Positions 55,225-64,000 of a stretch of 64,000 nucleotides of DNA are shown piece after piece. The stretch spans positions 1-64,000 of the forward strand of contig JAGFNQ010005390.1 in the NCBI GenBank assembly GCA_024364735.1, given 5' to 3'. The first letter of the stretch is position 1, and every line of letters begins with the position of its first letter. This DNA comes from Boesenbergia rotunda. Lineage: Eukaryota; Streptophyta; Magnoliopsida; Zingiberales; Zingiberaceae. The notes below the pieces were generated by a model. That model saw only the letters and a list, made by a program, of their open reading frames with translations, was not told the origin of the DNA and did no database searches. The position numbers and the translations under genes are program-made.

Positions 55225-57050
55225 TTCGTAGTTGCCAGACCTAGCCTACTTACCTCGAGCATCCGCAGCACCGCGAGGTAGTAGGAATTGGCATCTTGGT
55301 TGGGCATCCGCAGCACCCAACCAAGCCTGCTTACCTCGGGCATCCACAGCACCGCGAGGTAGTAGGGTTAAAGATCTTGGTCGGGCATCCACAGCACCCA
55401 GACCAAGCATACATACCTCGAGCATCCACAACAGGGCGAGGTAGTAGCGTTTGAGATCTTGGTAGGCATCCGCAACACCCATACCATACCTACAAACCTC
55501 GGGCATCCGCAACACCGCGAGGTAGTAGGGTTCGAGATCTTGATCGGGCATCCACAGCATCCAGACCAAACCTACATACCTCGGGCATCCGCAGCACCGC
55601 GAGGTAGTAGGGATGGAGATCTTGGTCGGGCATCCGCAGCACCCAGACCAAGCCTACATACCTCGGGCATCTGCAGCACCCAGACCAAACCTACATACCT
55701 CGGGCATCCGCAGCACCACGAGGTAGTAGGGTTTGAGATCTTGGTTGAGCATCCGCAACACCCAGACCAAACCTACAAATCTCGGGCATCCGCAGCACCA
55801 CGAGGTAGTAGGGTTTGAGATAGTGGTCGGGCATCCGTAACACCCAGACCAAGCCTACATACCTCGGACATCAGCAACACCGCGAGGTAGTAGGGTTTGA
55901 GATCTCGGTCGGGGATCTGCAGCACCCAAACCAAGCCTACATACCTCGGGCATTCGCAGCACCGCGAGGTAGTAGGGTTTAAGATCTTGGTCGGACATCT
56001 GTGGCACCCAAACTAAGTCTACATACCTCAGGCATCCGTAGCACCCAGACCAAGCATACATACCTCTGGCATCCGCAGCACCGCGAGGTAGTAGGGTTCG
56101 AGATCTTGGTCGGGCAACCGTAGCACCGTGAGGTAGTAGGGTTTAAGACCTTGGTCGGGCATCTGCAGCACCCACACCAAGCCTACATACCTCGGGCATC
56201 CGCAGCACCGCGAGGTAGTAGGGTTTGACATCATGGTCGGGCATCGGCATCACCCAGATCAAGCCTACATACTTCGGGCATCCCAGCACCACGTGGTAGT
56301 AGGATTTGAGATGTTGGTTGGGCATCCATAGCACCCAGACCAAGCCTACTTACCTCGGGCATCCGCAGCACCGCGAGGTAATAGGGTTTGAGATCTTGGT
56401 CGGGCATTTGCAGCACCTAGACCAAACCTACATACCTCGGGCATCCGCAGCACCGCGAGGTAGTAGGGTTTAAGATCTTAGTTGAGCATCCACTGCACCC
56501 AGACCAAGCCTGCATACCTCGTGCATCCACAGCACCGCGAGGTAGTAGGGTTTGAAATCTTGGTCAAGCATCCATGGTCGGGCATCCGTAGAACCCAGAC
56601 AAAGCCAACGGGGATCCGTAGCACCGCGAGATAGTAGGGTTTAAGATCTTGGTCGGGCATCCGCAACACCCAGACCAAGCCTACATACCTCAGGCATCCG
56701 CATCACCGCGTGGTAGTAGGGTTTGAGATCTTGGTCGGGCATCCACAGCACCCAGACCAAGCCTACATAGCTTGGGCATCCGCATCACCGCGAGGTAGTA
56801 GGGTTTGAGATCTTGGTCGGGCAACCACAGCACCCAGACCAAGCCTACATACCTCGGGCATCCGCAACACCGCGAGGTAGTAGGGTTTGAGATCTTGGTC
56901 GGGCATCCGCAACACCCAGACCAAGCCTACATACCTCGGGCATCCGCAGCACCGTGAGGTATTACATTTTTAGATCTTGGTCGGGCATCTGTAGCACCCA
57001 GACCAAGCCTACATACCTCGGGCATCCGCAGCTCCGCGAGGTAGTAGGGT
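55225..57050. repeat. 82-bp tandem repeat array, about 22 copies, two hairpins per unit
   Basis: Each unit contains TACCTCG-loop-CGAGGTA and CTTGGTC-loop-GACCAAG, and both loops are variants of GGGCATCCGCAGCACC. Spacers are GTAGGGTTTGAGAT and CCTACA. ORFs on both strands through the array are by-products. It occupies the place where RT, RNase H and integrase would be expected. Not a CRISPR array: no unique spacers. Confidence 0.93.
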
Positions 57051-57265
57051 TTTAGACCGATGTACTAGCACTCTTGTGATGACACGTCTCATTTATTTCA
57101 TGAATTCATTGCAAGGCTGCAAGAATACACAGGCAAGTACACACAGGCAAGTACATAACATGTCTCACAAATCTTACCGGGGGTGACAGGGTTCGAGATA
57201 GTTGGCCTGCCCTAGCCTCTTCAGCTTTTTGTTCCTGTCCTCTTATGGATGGTAGCTTCCTCCGG
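57051..57265 (-). other. Spacer between array and protease remnant
   Basis: Non-coding, with a short repeat CACAGGCAAGTAC at 57128-57154. Confidence 0.5.
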
Positions 57266-59251
57266 TTAACCTTCTTGCCCCCTCGGGCTTTTCCGGGACT
57301 CCGATCTGACTTCCCCACTGTAGCAACGCCGAGACACCAACTGGTCCCCTTTAACTTCCGCCACTTGGTCGCCTATCGGGAATTTTATCTTCTGGTGGTA
57401 GACAAAGATCACCACCTGGAAGACACTGAGCGCGGGGCGGCCTAAGATGACATTATAGGAGGAGGGAGCCTCCACGACCAAGAAGGGGGCCCTCCTGGTC
57501 CTCTCTAGTACATCGCTTCCCAACGACAGCGGTAGGGTAATTTACCCTATCGGCTGTACTCGGTACCTGGTGAAGCCGAATAGCGGGGTCGAGATCGGAA
57601 GCAATTCATCTTCATCGATTTGCATCTGATCCAGAGCAGTCTTGTACAGGATATTCACGGAACTATCTGTATCCACGAAGATACGCTTGACCTCATAATT
57701 GGCGATGCGGGCAAGGATTACTAGGGTATCTTCATGGGGAGCTTCCACATCTTCCAAGCCTTTCGGGCCGAATGAGATCATAGGGCCACAATCCTGGCTT
57801 TGACTCATCCCAATTACGTAGTTCTCCAGCCGTCGGGTGTAAGCCTTCCTTGCTCGATGGGAATCTCCCCCAATTGGTCCTCCAGAGATCACCCTCACGT
57901 TTCCCGAGGGCGGGTCACGTGCAGGGGTCTTGCCCTTCCTGAGGTCTCTTTCCAATGAGGGAGACCTGTGGCGCCAAGCTCCCCGACTCCTCCCCCTTGA
58001 ACGTGACCGAGACCTATGTCCGGTCTCGTTCTCTACCGATTGCCGTTGTTGGGGTGAAAGTCTTCGCCGAGGAGACCTCTGGCGATACCCCGTCTTCTTC
58101 CACTTCCTCCGAGGTTTAGTGTCTGCTTCCTCACTTAATTTTTTCTTCAAGGCATGACACTCTTCGGTGGAGTGTGTCGTACTGCCCTTGAAGTCGCAGT
58201 ACTTCATCAGTGGCTCTGGCTACTCAGTGTCCAATATCTCGACCAGCTTCCGCTTACCAACCAACTGATCCTTCCCCAGGTAGAGATCCTTTCCTCAGGC
58301 TGGAGCCAGAGGTTCCCTCCTTTCAGACCGTACAATGGCTTGAGGAGGGACCCCAGTTGGTTCCTTGCGACGGGTGTGTCGCACTTCTTCCACGTTGACG
58401 TGCTTGACAGAATGCCCTAGCAAGTCATCAAACTGGTGGGTAGCTTCTTCACCAAAGGTCAGAAGAAATCTTCTTCCGAGAGCCCCTGAGTGCAGGCACT
58501 GACGAGGATTTTTGATGTCGTAGTTGGCACATCCTGTGCCACTCGGTTGAAAAACTGGATGTACTCCTTGAGTGGTTCCTTCGGCTTTTGCTTGAGAGCA
58601 AATAAATTTAATGTCATCTTCTGATAACGATGACTGTTGGCAAAATAGTGGTGGAAGGCGGTCCTAAACTCCGTGAAGGAGTTGATAGAACTCGAGGGCA
58701 ACCTCTGGAACTATCATTGGGCTACTCCGGATAGGGTGTTCAAGAACACCCGGCACTTCACACCATCGGTGTACTAGTGCCGGAGTGCCACATTTTCGAA
58801 CTTACAGACATGATCCTCAGGATCTTTCATCCCGTCGTAATCAGCAATCTCAGGCCCGCGAAACTGCTTTGGAATGGGGCCTTCTACAATCTCCGATGAG
58901 AAAGGGGTAGAGGGAATCTTTGGGGAGGCTTTATGTTCTTCCCTCTTCCCTGACTCATCTTCCTGCCTCAGTACTGCTGGAGGCTACTGAGTTGACCTTC
59001 TCCACATCTCCGGGAGAGTCTTGTCGGTGGTCCGGGACTGCTCTGACATGTCACCCCGGTGGTGAGACAAATCTTCATGGTTGGGGGTGCGAGATGGAGA
59101 TTCTGGGAATCTCCTCCTGCACAGAAACCACTCGCCGTGAGGCGGCCTGCTCGATTTGGTGTTGTTTGAGCACCCCTTTGATGGTGTTGGCCACTAAGCG
59201 ATCTAGTTCCTCTTTTGTCAGGACGATGGATTGTCCCGCCGGCTCTGCCAT
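57266..59251 (-). pseudogene. Gypsy F gag-protease remnant
   Basis: The ATG at 59251 (MAEPAGQSIVLTKEEL) starts gag. 58459-58701 is the retrotransposon gag core (FRTAFHHYFANSHRYQKM, PLKEYIQFFNRVAQD). 57542-58207 has a knuckle-like C-x2-F-x-G...HSTEEC, an arginine/serine-rich stretch and the protease motif with F-V-D-T-D-S-S, where the usual DTGS has aspartate in place of glycine. 57266-57523 continues with APSSYNVILGRPAL and IKFPIG, typical of Tat-lineage protease. Frames are separated by stops. The chain ends here, before any RT. Confidence 0.85.
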
Positions 59252-59279
59252 CGGTGCTCCTTCTGGTATTTTACTGGTA

Positions 59280-59299
59280 TCCCACAGACGACGCCAAAC
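59280..59299 (-). promoter_or_regulatory. Gypsy F primer binding site
   Basis: Minus-strand TTTGGCGTCGTCTGTGGGA just inside the 5' LTR edge resembles the TGGCGCCGTCTGTGGGA sites of plant Gypsy elements, with one C to T change. Confidence 0.75.
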
Positions 59300-59300
59300 T

Positions 59301-60032
59301 TGTTCCGGAAGGAATCGACGTCGACAGCCCGTTACCAGAGTCCAATTCACCGGGATGATGACGAGTGAGGAAAAGCTCCTATCCTGCGAGATTAACACGA
59401 GTGTTAATGGGAGCACGCTGGAGGTTGTCCGACAGAGCCCACTCCAACGCTCAAGTCAGTGCCTCAGTATAGGAGATGACAGAAAGGAAGGAGAAGGTGT
59501 AAGTTAGAGAGTGTGTAACCCTTTACCAGAGGGATTGGAGTACCTTTTATACCTGAGGTGGCAGTCACATGTGTCTCCACGATCTTCGCCATGCCCCCCT
59601 CCAATTGTCGGTTACGGGATAACCCTTGAAACGGTGCACGTAGCCATTAAATCCAGACCGTTGCGGTAATTATAGGTCATCATTATTCCGTAATAATTGG
59701 TGATGATTATCCACAGATCCGAAGAAAGGGAGGACCGTTACTTGAGGTTGAGTGCTCCTTGGGCTCTGCTACCCCGAGGTGTTCTCGGGATCTTCTGGCC
59801 CGGGGGGGTCCCAGGCGTTTACCTTCCCGATGTGGTCTCGGGGACGTGACCTCCCGAGGTGATCTCGGGCGTGTGCCTTCCCGGGTCGATCTCCAGAGTA
59901 TGCTTGCTCGTGGTGTTCTTAGGAACCCAACTTCCCGAGGGGGCCTCGGGGCGCCACGTAAAGAGAGTCATCTAGACTCGGTAGATTTTGCCACATAGGT
60001 TCTTCAGTCCACGGGGTGCTCAACCCCATCAT
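59301..60032 (-). repeat. Gypsy F 5' LTR
   Basis: 732 bp, TGTTCCGGAAGG ... CCCCATCA. TATA box at 59544-59551. CCCGAGGTG/CTCGGG-rich U3. Pair of 40663-40959 plus 49819-50267. The ORF 58920-59507 crosses its edge and is spurious. Confidence 0.93.
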
Positions 60033-60037
60033 GTTGA
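60033..60037. repeat. Target duplication TGTTG, right
   Basis: Exact match of 40658-40662. Confidence 0.92.
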
Positions 60038-61020
60038 ATGCATTAAGGGCAAACAAACTAAAAGAAAGAAAGAAGGTGTATATATAGCTACAGAAGTATT
60101 GGAATTGATACATATGGATGTTTATGGACCATTTCCAACACCTTTTTGGAATGGTCAATAATATTTTGTATCATTCATTGATGATTTTTTTAGATATACA
60201 TACATATTTCTTATTTATGAAAAGGCTCAAACATTGAAAGATTTTAAATCATTTAAGGTTAAAGCCGAAAACCAACTCGACAAAAGAATTAAGAAAGTCA
60301 GATCTGATCATAGTGATGAATACTACGGTATATATGAGGGTTCAGGTGAGCAACATCTAGGACCTTTTGCTGAATACCTAGAGGAGTGTGGAATCGTCCC
60401 AGAGTACACCATGCCAGGCTCGCCAAGCATGAATGGTGTAGCTGAACGATGAAATCGACTCTTAAGAATATGGTAAGGAGTATGGTTAGTCATTTAACTT
60501 TACCAACATTATTCTGGGGAGAAGCATTAAAGATAGCAACTTACATTCTAAATCGAGTACCCACTAAAGCAGCTACTGAAATACCTTTTGAGCTTTGGAC
60601 AAAGCGAAAGCTAAGTCTAAAACATATTTATATTTGGGAATGTCCAGCTGAGGCTAGACCGTGGAGGTCACATGAAAAGAAATTGGACTCTAGAACAGTA
60701 AATAGCTACTTTATTGGATATTCTGAGTAATCAAGGAGCTATAAGTTTTATGATCCCAAGTAAAGAGTATCTTTGAGACGGGAATTATAACGTTCTTTGA
60801 GGATATTCAGTTTGTGAGGAAGAATAAAGTAATAGACATTGTTTTTGAGGAGGAATGTATTCCTACTACTCTTCAAGAGGAAATGGTTTATATTTCTATG
60901 ATTACTTTTGATAATGATCAAGATATTATTCTTGTCAGTGATCAGAATACAACACAAGAACAACAGGACATTGTCAATTAACTCCCAGAAGAACAAACTC
61001 AATAGTCTAAAGAACTAATG
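60033..61020 (+). pseudogene. Copia A integrase remnant
   Basis: Second half of the pre-integrase finger (C-I-K-G-K-Q-T-K), integrase core with H-M-D-V-Y-G-P, F-I-D-D-F-F-R-Y-T, R-S-D-H-S-D-E-Y (normally G-G-E) and S-P-S-M-N-G-V-A-E-R. It then shifts by one base into 60449-60730 (MKSTLKNMVRSM, FWGEALKIATYILNRVPTKA). Frameshift at about 60450 and stops near 60728. 60730-61017 has no clear domain. Confidence 0.88.
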
Positions 61021-62711
61021 CATGGAGAACAAGTGCCTTTGCAAAGATCCACTAGAGAAAGAAGAAGTGTTATTTCAGATAATTACATATTACTACTCCA
61101 AGAACATGAGGAAAATGGTGGCATGGCGGAGGATGATCTAATTAGCTTTCGTCAAGCCATGCAAGATTCAAATTCTCAAAAGTGGATTGAGACAATGAAT
61201 GAGGAGTATAAGTCAATGCAAGATAATAAAGTTTGGAAACTTGTCATATTACCAGAAGATGTGAAACCCATTGGTTATAAATGGATTTTTAAAATCAAAC
61301 GGGATTCAAATGGTAATGTGGAAAGATATAAAGCACGTCTTGTAGTTAAAGGCTATACTCAAAAATATAGGATTGACTATAAGGAGACCTTTTCTCCAGT
61401 TTCAATGAAGGGCTCTTTTAGGACAATCATGGCACTTGTCGCACACTTCGATATAGAACTCTATCAGATGGATATCAAGACATCCTTTCTCAATTGAGAC
61501 ATTAATGAAACAATCTATATGGTGCAATCAGAATACTTTGTATTGGGAGATCCAAAGAGTATGGTTTGCAAATTTAAGAAGTTCATCTATGAGTTAAAGT
61601 AAGTTTCTCGTCAATGACACCTTTAATTTCATCAAATAATCATCTTATTTGGTTTTGAGGTGAATATGTTAGATGATTGTGTGTAACATAAGTTCAGTGG
61701 GAGCAAACATATTTTTCTGGTTTTATATGTTGATGACATTTTGCTTGCCACAGATGATATAGGTATGTTAAACGATACCAAGAGATTTCTATCTAGATAT
61801 TCTGAAATGAATGATCTCGGTAATACATCTTTTGTATTAAGAATCTAAATACACCGAGATCGTTCTCAAGGTATTCTTGGATTATTATAAAAGAACTATA
61901 TCGATAAGGTGCTTAAAAGATTTAGCATGCAAGATTGCAAACCAGGAAACACCCCAGTCTCTAAAGGAGATAAGTTTAGTCTTAAATAGTGCCCTAAAGG
62001 AAGCTTCGAGACTTAGGAAATGCAAAAGATTCCCTATGCTTCGGCAGTAGAATTCTTATGTATGCTCAAGTTTATACGCATCTGGATATTGCGTACATTG
62101 TTGGAGTGTTTGGCAGATATTTAAGCAACCCGAGAATGGATCATTAGAAAGCGGCAAAGAGGATAATGAGATATTTAGAGAGAACTAATGATTACATGCT
62201 CATATATAAGAGGTCAGATACTCTTGAGATCATGGGATATTCTAACTCTGATTTTGCTGGATGCCAAGATAGCATGAAATCCACTTTAGGCAATATTTTT
62301 CTGTTAGATGGTGAAACTATCTCTTGGAGAAGTGTCAAGCAGGCATTGACAGCTTCTTCTACCATGACAGCAGAGTTTATAGCATGTTATGAGGTATCTA
62401 ATCATGAAATATTGCTAAAAAATTTTGTCTCTGAGCTGCGCATTTTGAGAAGGGTTGAGAAACCACTGAAGTTATTTTGTAACAATATATCAACTATATT
62501 GTATTCCAACTATAATAAGAGCTCGACAAAATCGAAGCACATCGATATTAAGTTCCTTGTTGTGAAAGAAAGAGTACAAAGTGGACAGATTTTGATAGAA
62601 CACATAGGTACAAACTCCATGATAACATATCTTTTGACGAAAGGTCTATCGCCCAATGTCTTTTATGAGCATACCACTCGTATGGGTGTTATTCAATTTG
62701 GTGAAATTTAG
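61018..62711 (+). pseudogene. Copia A reverse transcriptase-RNase H remnant
   Basis: 61018-61497 holds the RT start (SFRQAMQDSNSQKWIETMNE, GYKWIFKIKRD, YKARLVVKGY, YQMDIKTSFLN) and meets TGA. YVDDILLATDD is readable near 61725-61760. 62166-62711 is a long open RNase H piece (GYSNSDFAGC, SSTMTAEFIAC, KHIDIKFLVVKERV). Stops and shifts lie between, so no active enzyme. Confidence 0.88.
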
Positions 62712-63141
62712 ATTTAGTGGAAGTTTGTACTATATTTGTTTTATATATGTGTTTAGCCATATCTCTGAAACTTATGTATTTAGAATTTTCTGATTAGATA
62801 TAAAGATTAATGTTTACTTCATTACACTTTGTATAACTTAAGTTAAAATTTTGATCTCACTTTGGTTAAGGAGGACCAATTGAACATTGACATGAATAGA
62901 TCACCTTGCATGTAATTTTCATGCCATAAATTCATAATTGATCTATGTCATTTGATTATATTGATATATGTGACCATTGATGGTTTAGTTGTGAAAGATA
63001 TAACGAAAACTGCATTAATCTTATGTCTATATAATTAATAGATGAGATTGTTAAGGAAGATCTATGGTTGTGATGACAAAAGTTTTGAGCTCATAAAGGT
63101 TAACACATTTATTAGTTTACGCATATGACTCAGTAGGAGAT
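62712..63141 (+). other. Copia A 3' untranslated region
   Basis: AT-rich. Ends with AGTAGGAGAT, the expected polypurine context before the LTR. Confidence 0.6.
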
Positions 63142-63604
63142 TATTAGAATTTTGGGACCATAACTGTAATTATAAATATTGAATATCATCAAATAAATAA
63201 GTCAAAATTAATGTGATCTTAATTTTAGAATTAAGGAATTTGACTTAAGAGCTTAATTGTTGTGAATAAAATAATTATGGATATCATATGCTAATTCTGA
63301 TTTGTTAAGGAGCCAAATTAGAAATAGACAATATTTGGATTCTATAAATAAGGGGTTATGGTTCCAGTTTGTAAAACGATAATTTTGTTTTGTTCTCCAT
63401 CGACAAAACTCTCTGTAAACTAAAAAAAGTTTGCAGTTTGAAGATCATTTCTAGGTTCGACTTCTAAATATGGATTCTAGTACCCTTTCACAACTCTGTT
63501 CATTATCTTTATTATTTCTTAAGAATGGAATAGAAATTAAGATTTTGTGTTGAGATTTCTCAACTCAATTTTTTTATTGAGATCTCTCGACCCAATACTT
63601 AACA
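63142..63604 (+). repeat. Copia A 3' LTR (approximate)
   Basis: Starts TATTAGAATTTTGGGACC (usual TGTTAGAATTTTGGG with one change) after the purine tract. It ends near ACTTAACA at 63604, just before unrelated gene-like sequence. The right limit is a guess because no second LTR exists here. Confidence 0.5.
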
Positions 63605-63637
63605 CTAAGAAGCAACAAATTAGGAAGTACCACCCTT

Positions 63638-63934
63638 TTAGAAGACGATCCGGAATTGAGGAGCATCTGGCCCAGTGGCGGGGATGATCTCCCATCGGCA
63701 CGACTTGAGCTCTTCAGATATTGGGCAGTATCCCGCAAGCGTAATCCCGTCGCCTGACGGGGCGACCGATCCAAACTCGAAGACCGTCATGTCCATCGGG
63801 CGCCGCACCTCGACCGCATCGTTCATCCCGAATACCTCCTACACCATCTCATAGTCAACCTTAGTGTCGACCATCACAAATGATGGAGGAGGCGACGTCG
63901 AGCCCTTGCTCGTTCACCACGATAGCAACCCCAT
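63638..63934 (-). pseudogene. Gene fragment beginning MGLLSW, two in-frame stops
   Basis: From ATG at 63934 one frame reads MGLLSW, TGA, then TSKGSTSPPPSFVMVDTKVD, TAG after EMV, then EVFGMNDAVEVRRPMD, TVFEFGSVAPSGDGITLAGY, CPISEELKSCRWEIIPATG and QFRIVF before TAA at 63638. Balanced composition and the long coherent frame suggest a former plant protein-coding exon. I cannot name the family with confidence. It is cut off next to the presumed LTR edge of Copia A. 63935-64000 shows nothing further. Confidence 0.55.
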
Positions 63935-64000
63935 GATTTTGATTGAGAGCAACAAGGGCTCACTAGGATTTATTTGCGGGGAAGCTTGAAGTACCAAGTT

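Larger units (their letters stand above)
40663..60032 (-). mobile_element. Gypsy F: non-autonomous LTR element with hairpin repeat array and antisense gene
   Basis: Minus strand. 5' LTR 59301-60032, primer site just inside, gag/protease remnant 57266-59251, 82-bp repeat array 55225-57050, antisense gene about 50861-53369, polypurine tract 50271-50285, and 3' LTR in two pieces (40663-40959 and 49819-50267) around Copia B. About 10.5 kb without Copia B. No RT, RNase H or integrase frame is visible on either strand. Gag and protease resemble the Tat/RIRE2 lineage of Gypsy, where antisense genes before the 3' LTR are known (Grande, Retand). Confidence 0.85.
40540..63604 (+). mobile_element. Copia A, split by nested insertions
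   Basis: Plus-strand Copia element. Its pre-integrase motif LWHKRLGHIS starts near 40560 and is cut at 40662. The sequence resumes at 60033 after Gypsy F with the rest of the same zinc finger (C-I-K-G-K-Q-T). Integrase, RT and RNase H follow to 62711, then a 3' LTR start near 63142. Its 5' half is missing at the NUPT junction. Oldest layer of the nest. Confidence 0.85.

Noticed and set aside
55225..57050. Possible CRISPR array or a repeated protein (MPEVCRLGLGAADARP-like frames)
   Set aside because: The whole unit repeats with no unique spacers, the host is a plant, and open frames occur on both strands as expected from an 82-bp repeat that lacks stops in some frames.
58920..59507. 195-codon plus-strand ORF
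   Set aside because: Runs across gag, the primer site and the LTR edge of Gypsy F on the wrong strand and has no domain.

Overview
This is repeat-dense nuclear DNA from a flowering plant. It contains introns, a U2 spliceosomal RNA gene, layered Copia and Gypsy LTR retrotransposons, tRNA-derived SINEs, a Harbinger-type MITE and about 9 kb of decayed chloroplast DNA. The chloroplast copy of clpP still shows introns. Grasses have lost these, so the host is probably not a grass. The GC-rich intronless AP2/ERF gene would suit a non-grass monocot, but that is inference. There are no bacterial features.

Layout. 1-7490 holds a Copia element on the minus strand (called E here), with gag, broken pol, primer site and a long LTR. 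7491-8770 is a Gypsy-like LTR region. 8880-24480 is gene-bearing but duplicated. An AP2/ERF gene has one intact copy (22681-23244), one pseudogene (8999-9540) and one 3' fragment (about 13980-14180), each with matching flanks. Between them are a solo LTR with perfect target duplications, a decayed Copia gag (D), several SINEs and a four-exon TMEM41/DedA-like gene (18178-20960). That gene carries a MITE in intron 3 and is flanked by inverted GC-rich arms. 24480-28460 is AT-rich; it holds a U2 snRNA gene with its promoter elements and a small chloroplast fragment. 28464-31331 is Copia C, reduced to one gag ORF and one LTR, and it ends exactly inside chloroplast petD.

31332 to about 40500 is a nuclear plastid insertion covering petD-petB-psbH-psbN-psbT-psbB-clpP in chloroplast order. 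psbB is split by a 1681-bp solo-LTR-like insertion with perfect 5-bp duplications. The petD leader region is broken by a SINE whose empty site survives in the second petD copy.

From about 40540 to the end is a triple nest. Copia A (plus strand) is cut in its pre-integrase region by Gypsy F (minus, 40663-60032, perfect TGTTG duplication). The 3' LTR of F is in turn cut by Copia B (minus, 40960-49818). Gypsy F has gag and protease remnants but no visible reverse transcriptase. In its place are about 22 copies of an 82-bp repeat in which each unit forms two hairpins sharing one loop sequence, plus a spliced antisense gene at about 50861-53369.

Only three loci look like working host genes: the AP2/ERF gene, the TMEM41-like gene and the U2 gene. 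Everything else is mobile-element or organelle-derived and mostly degenerate. The strongest candidates for follow-up are the hairpin array and antisense gene of Gypsy F, the compensated hairpins in the LTR of Copia E, and a shared in-frame TGA in gag of two Copia elements.
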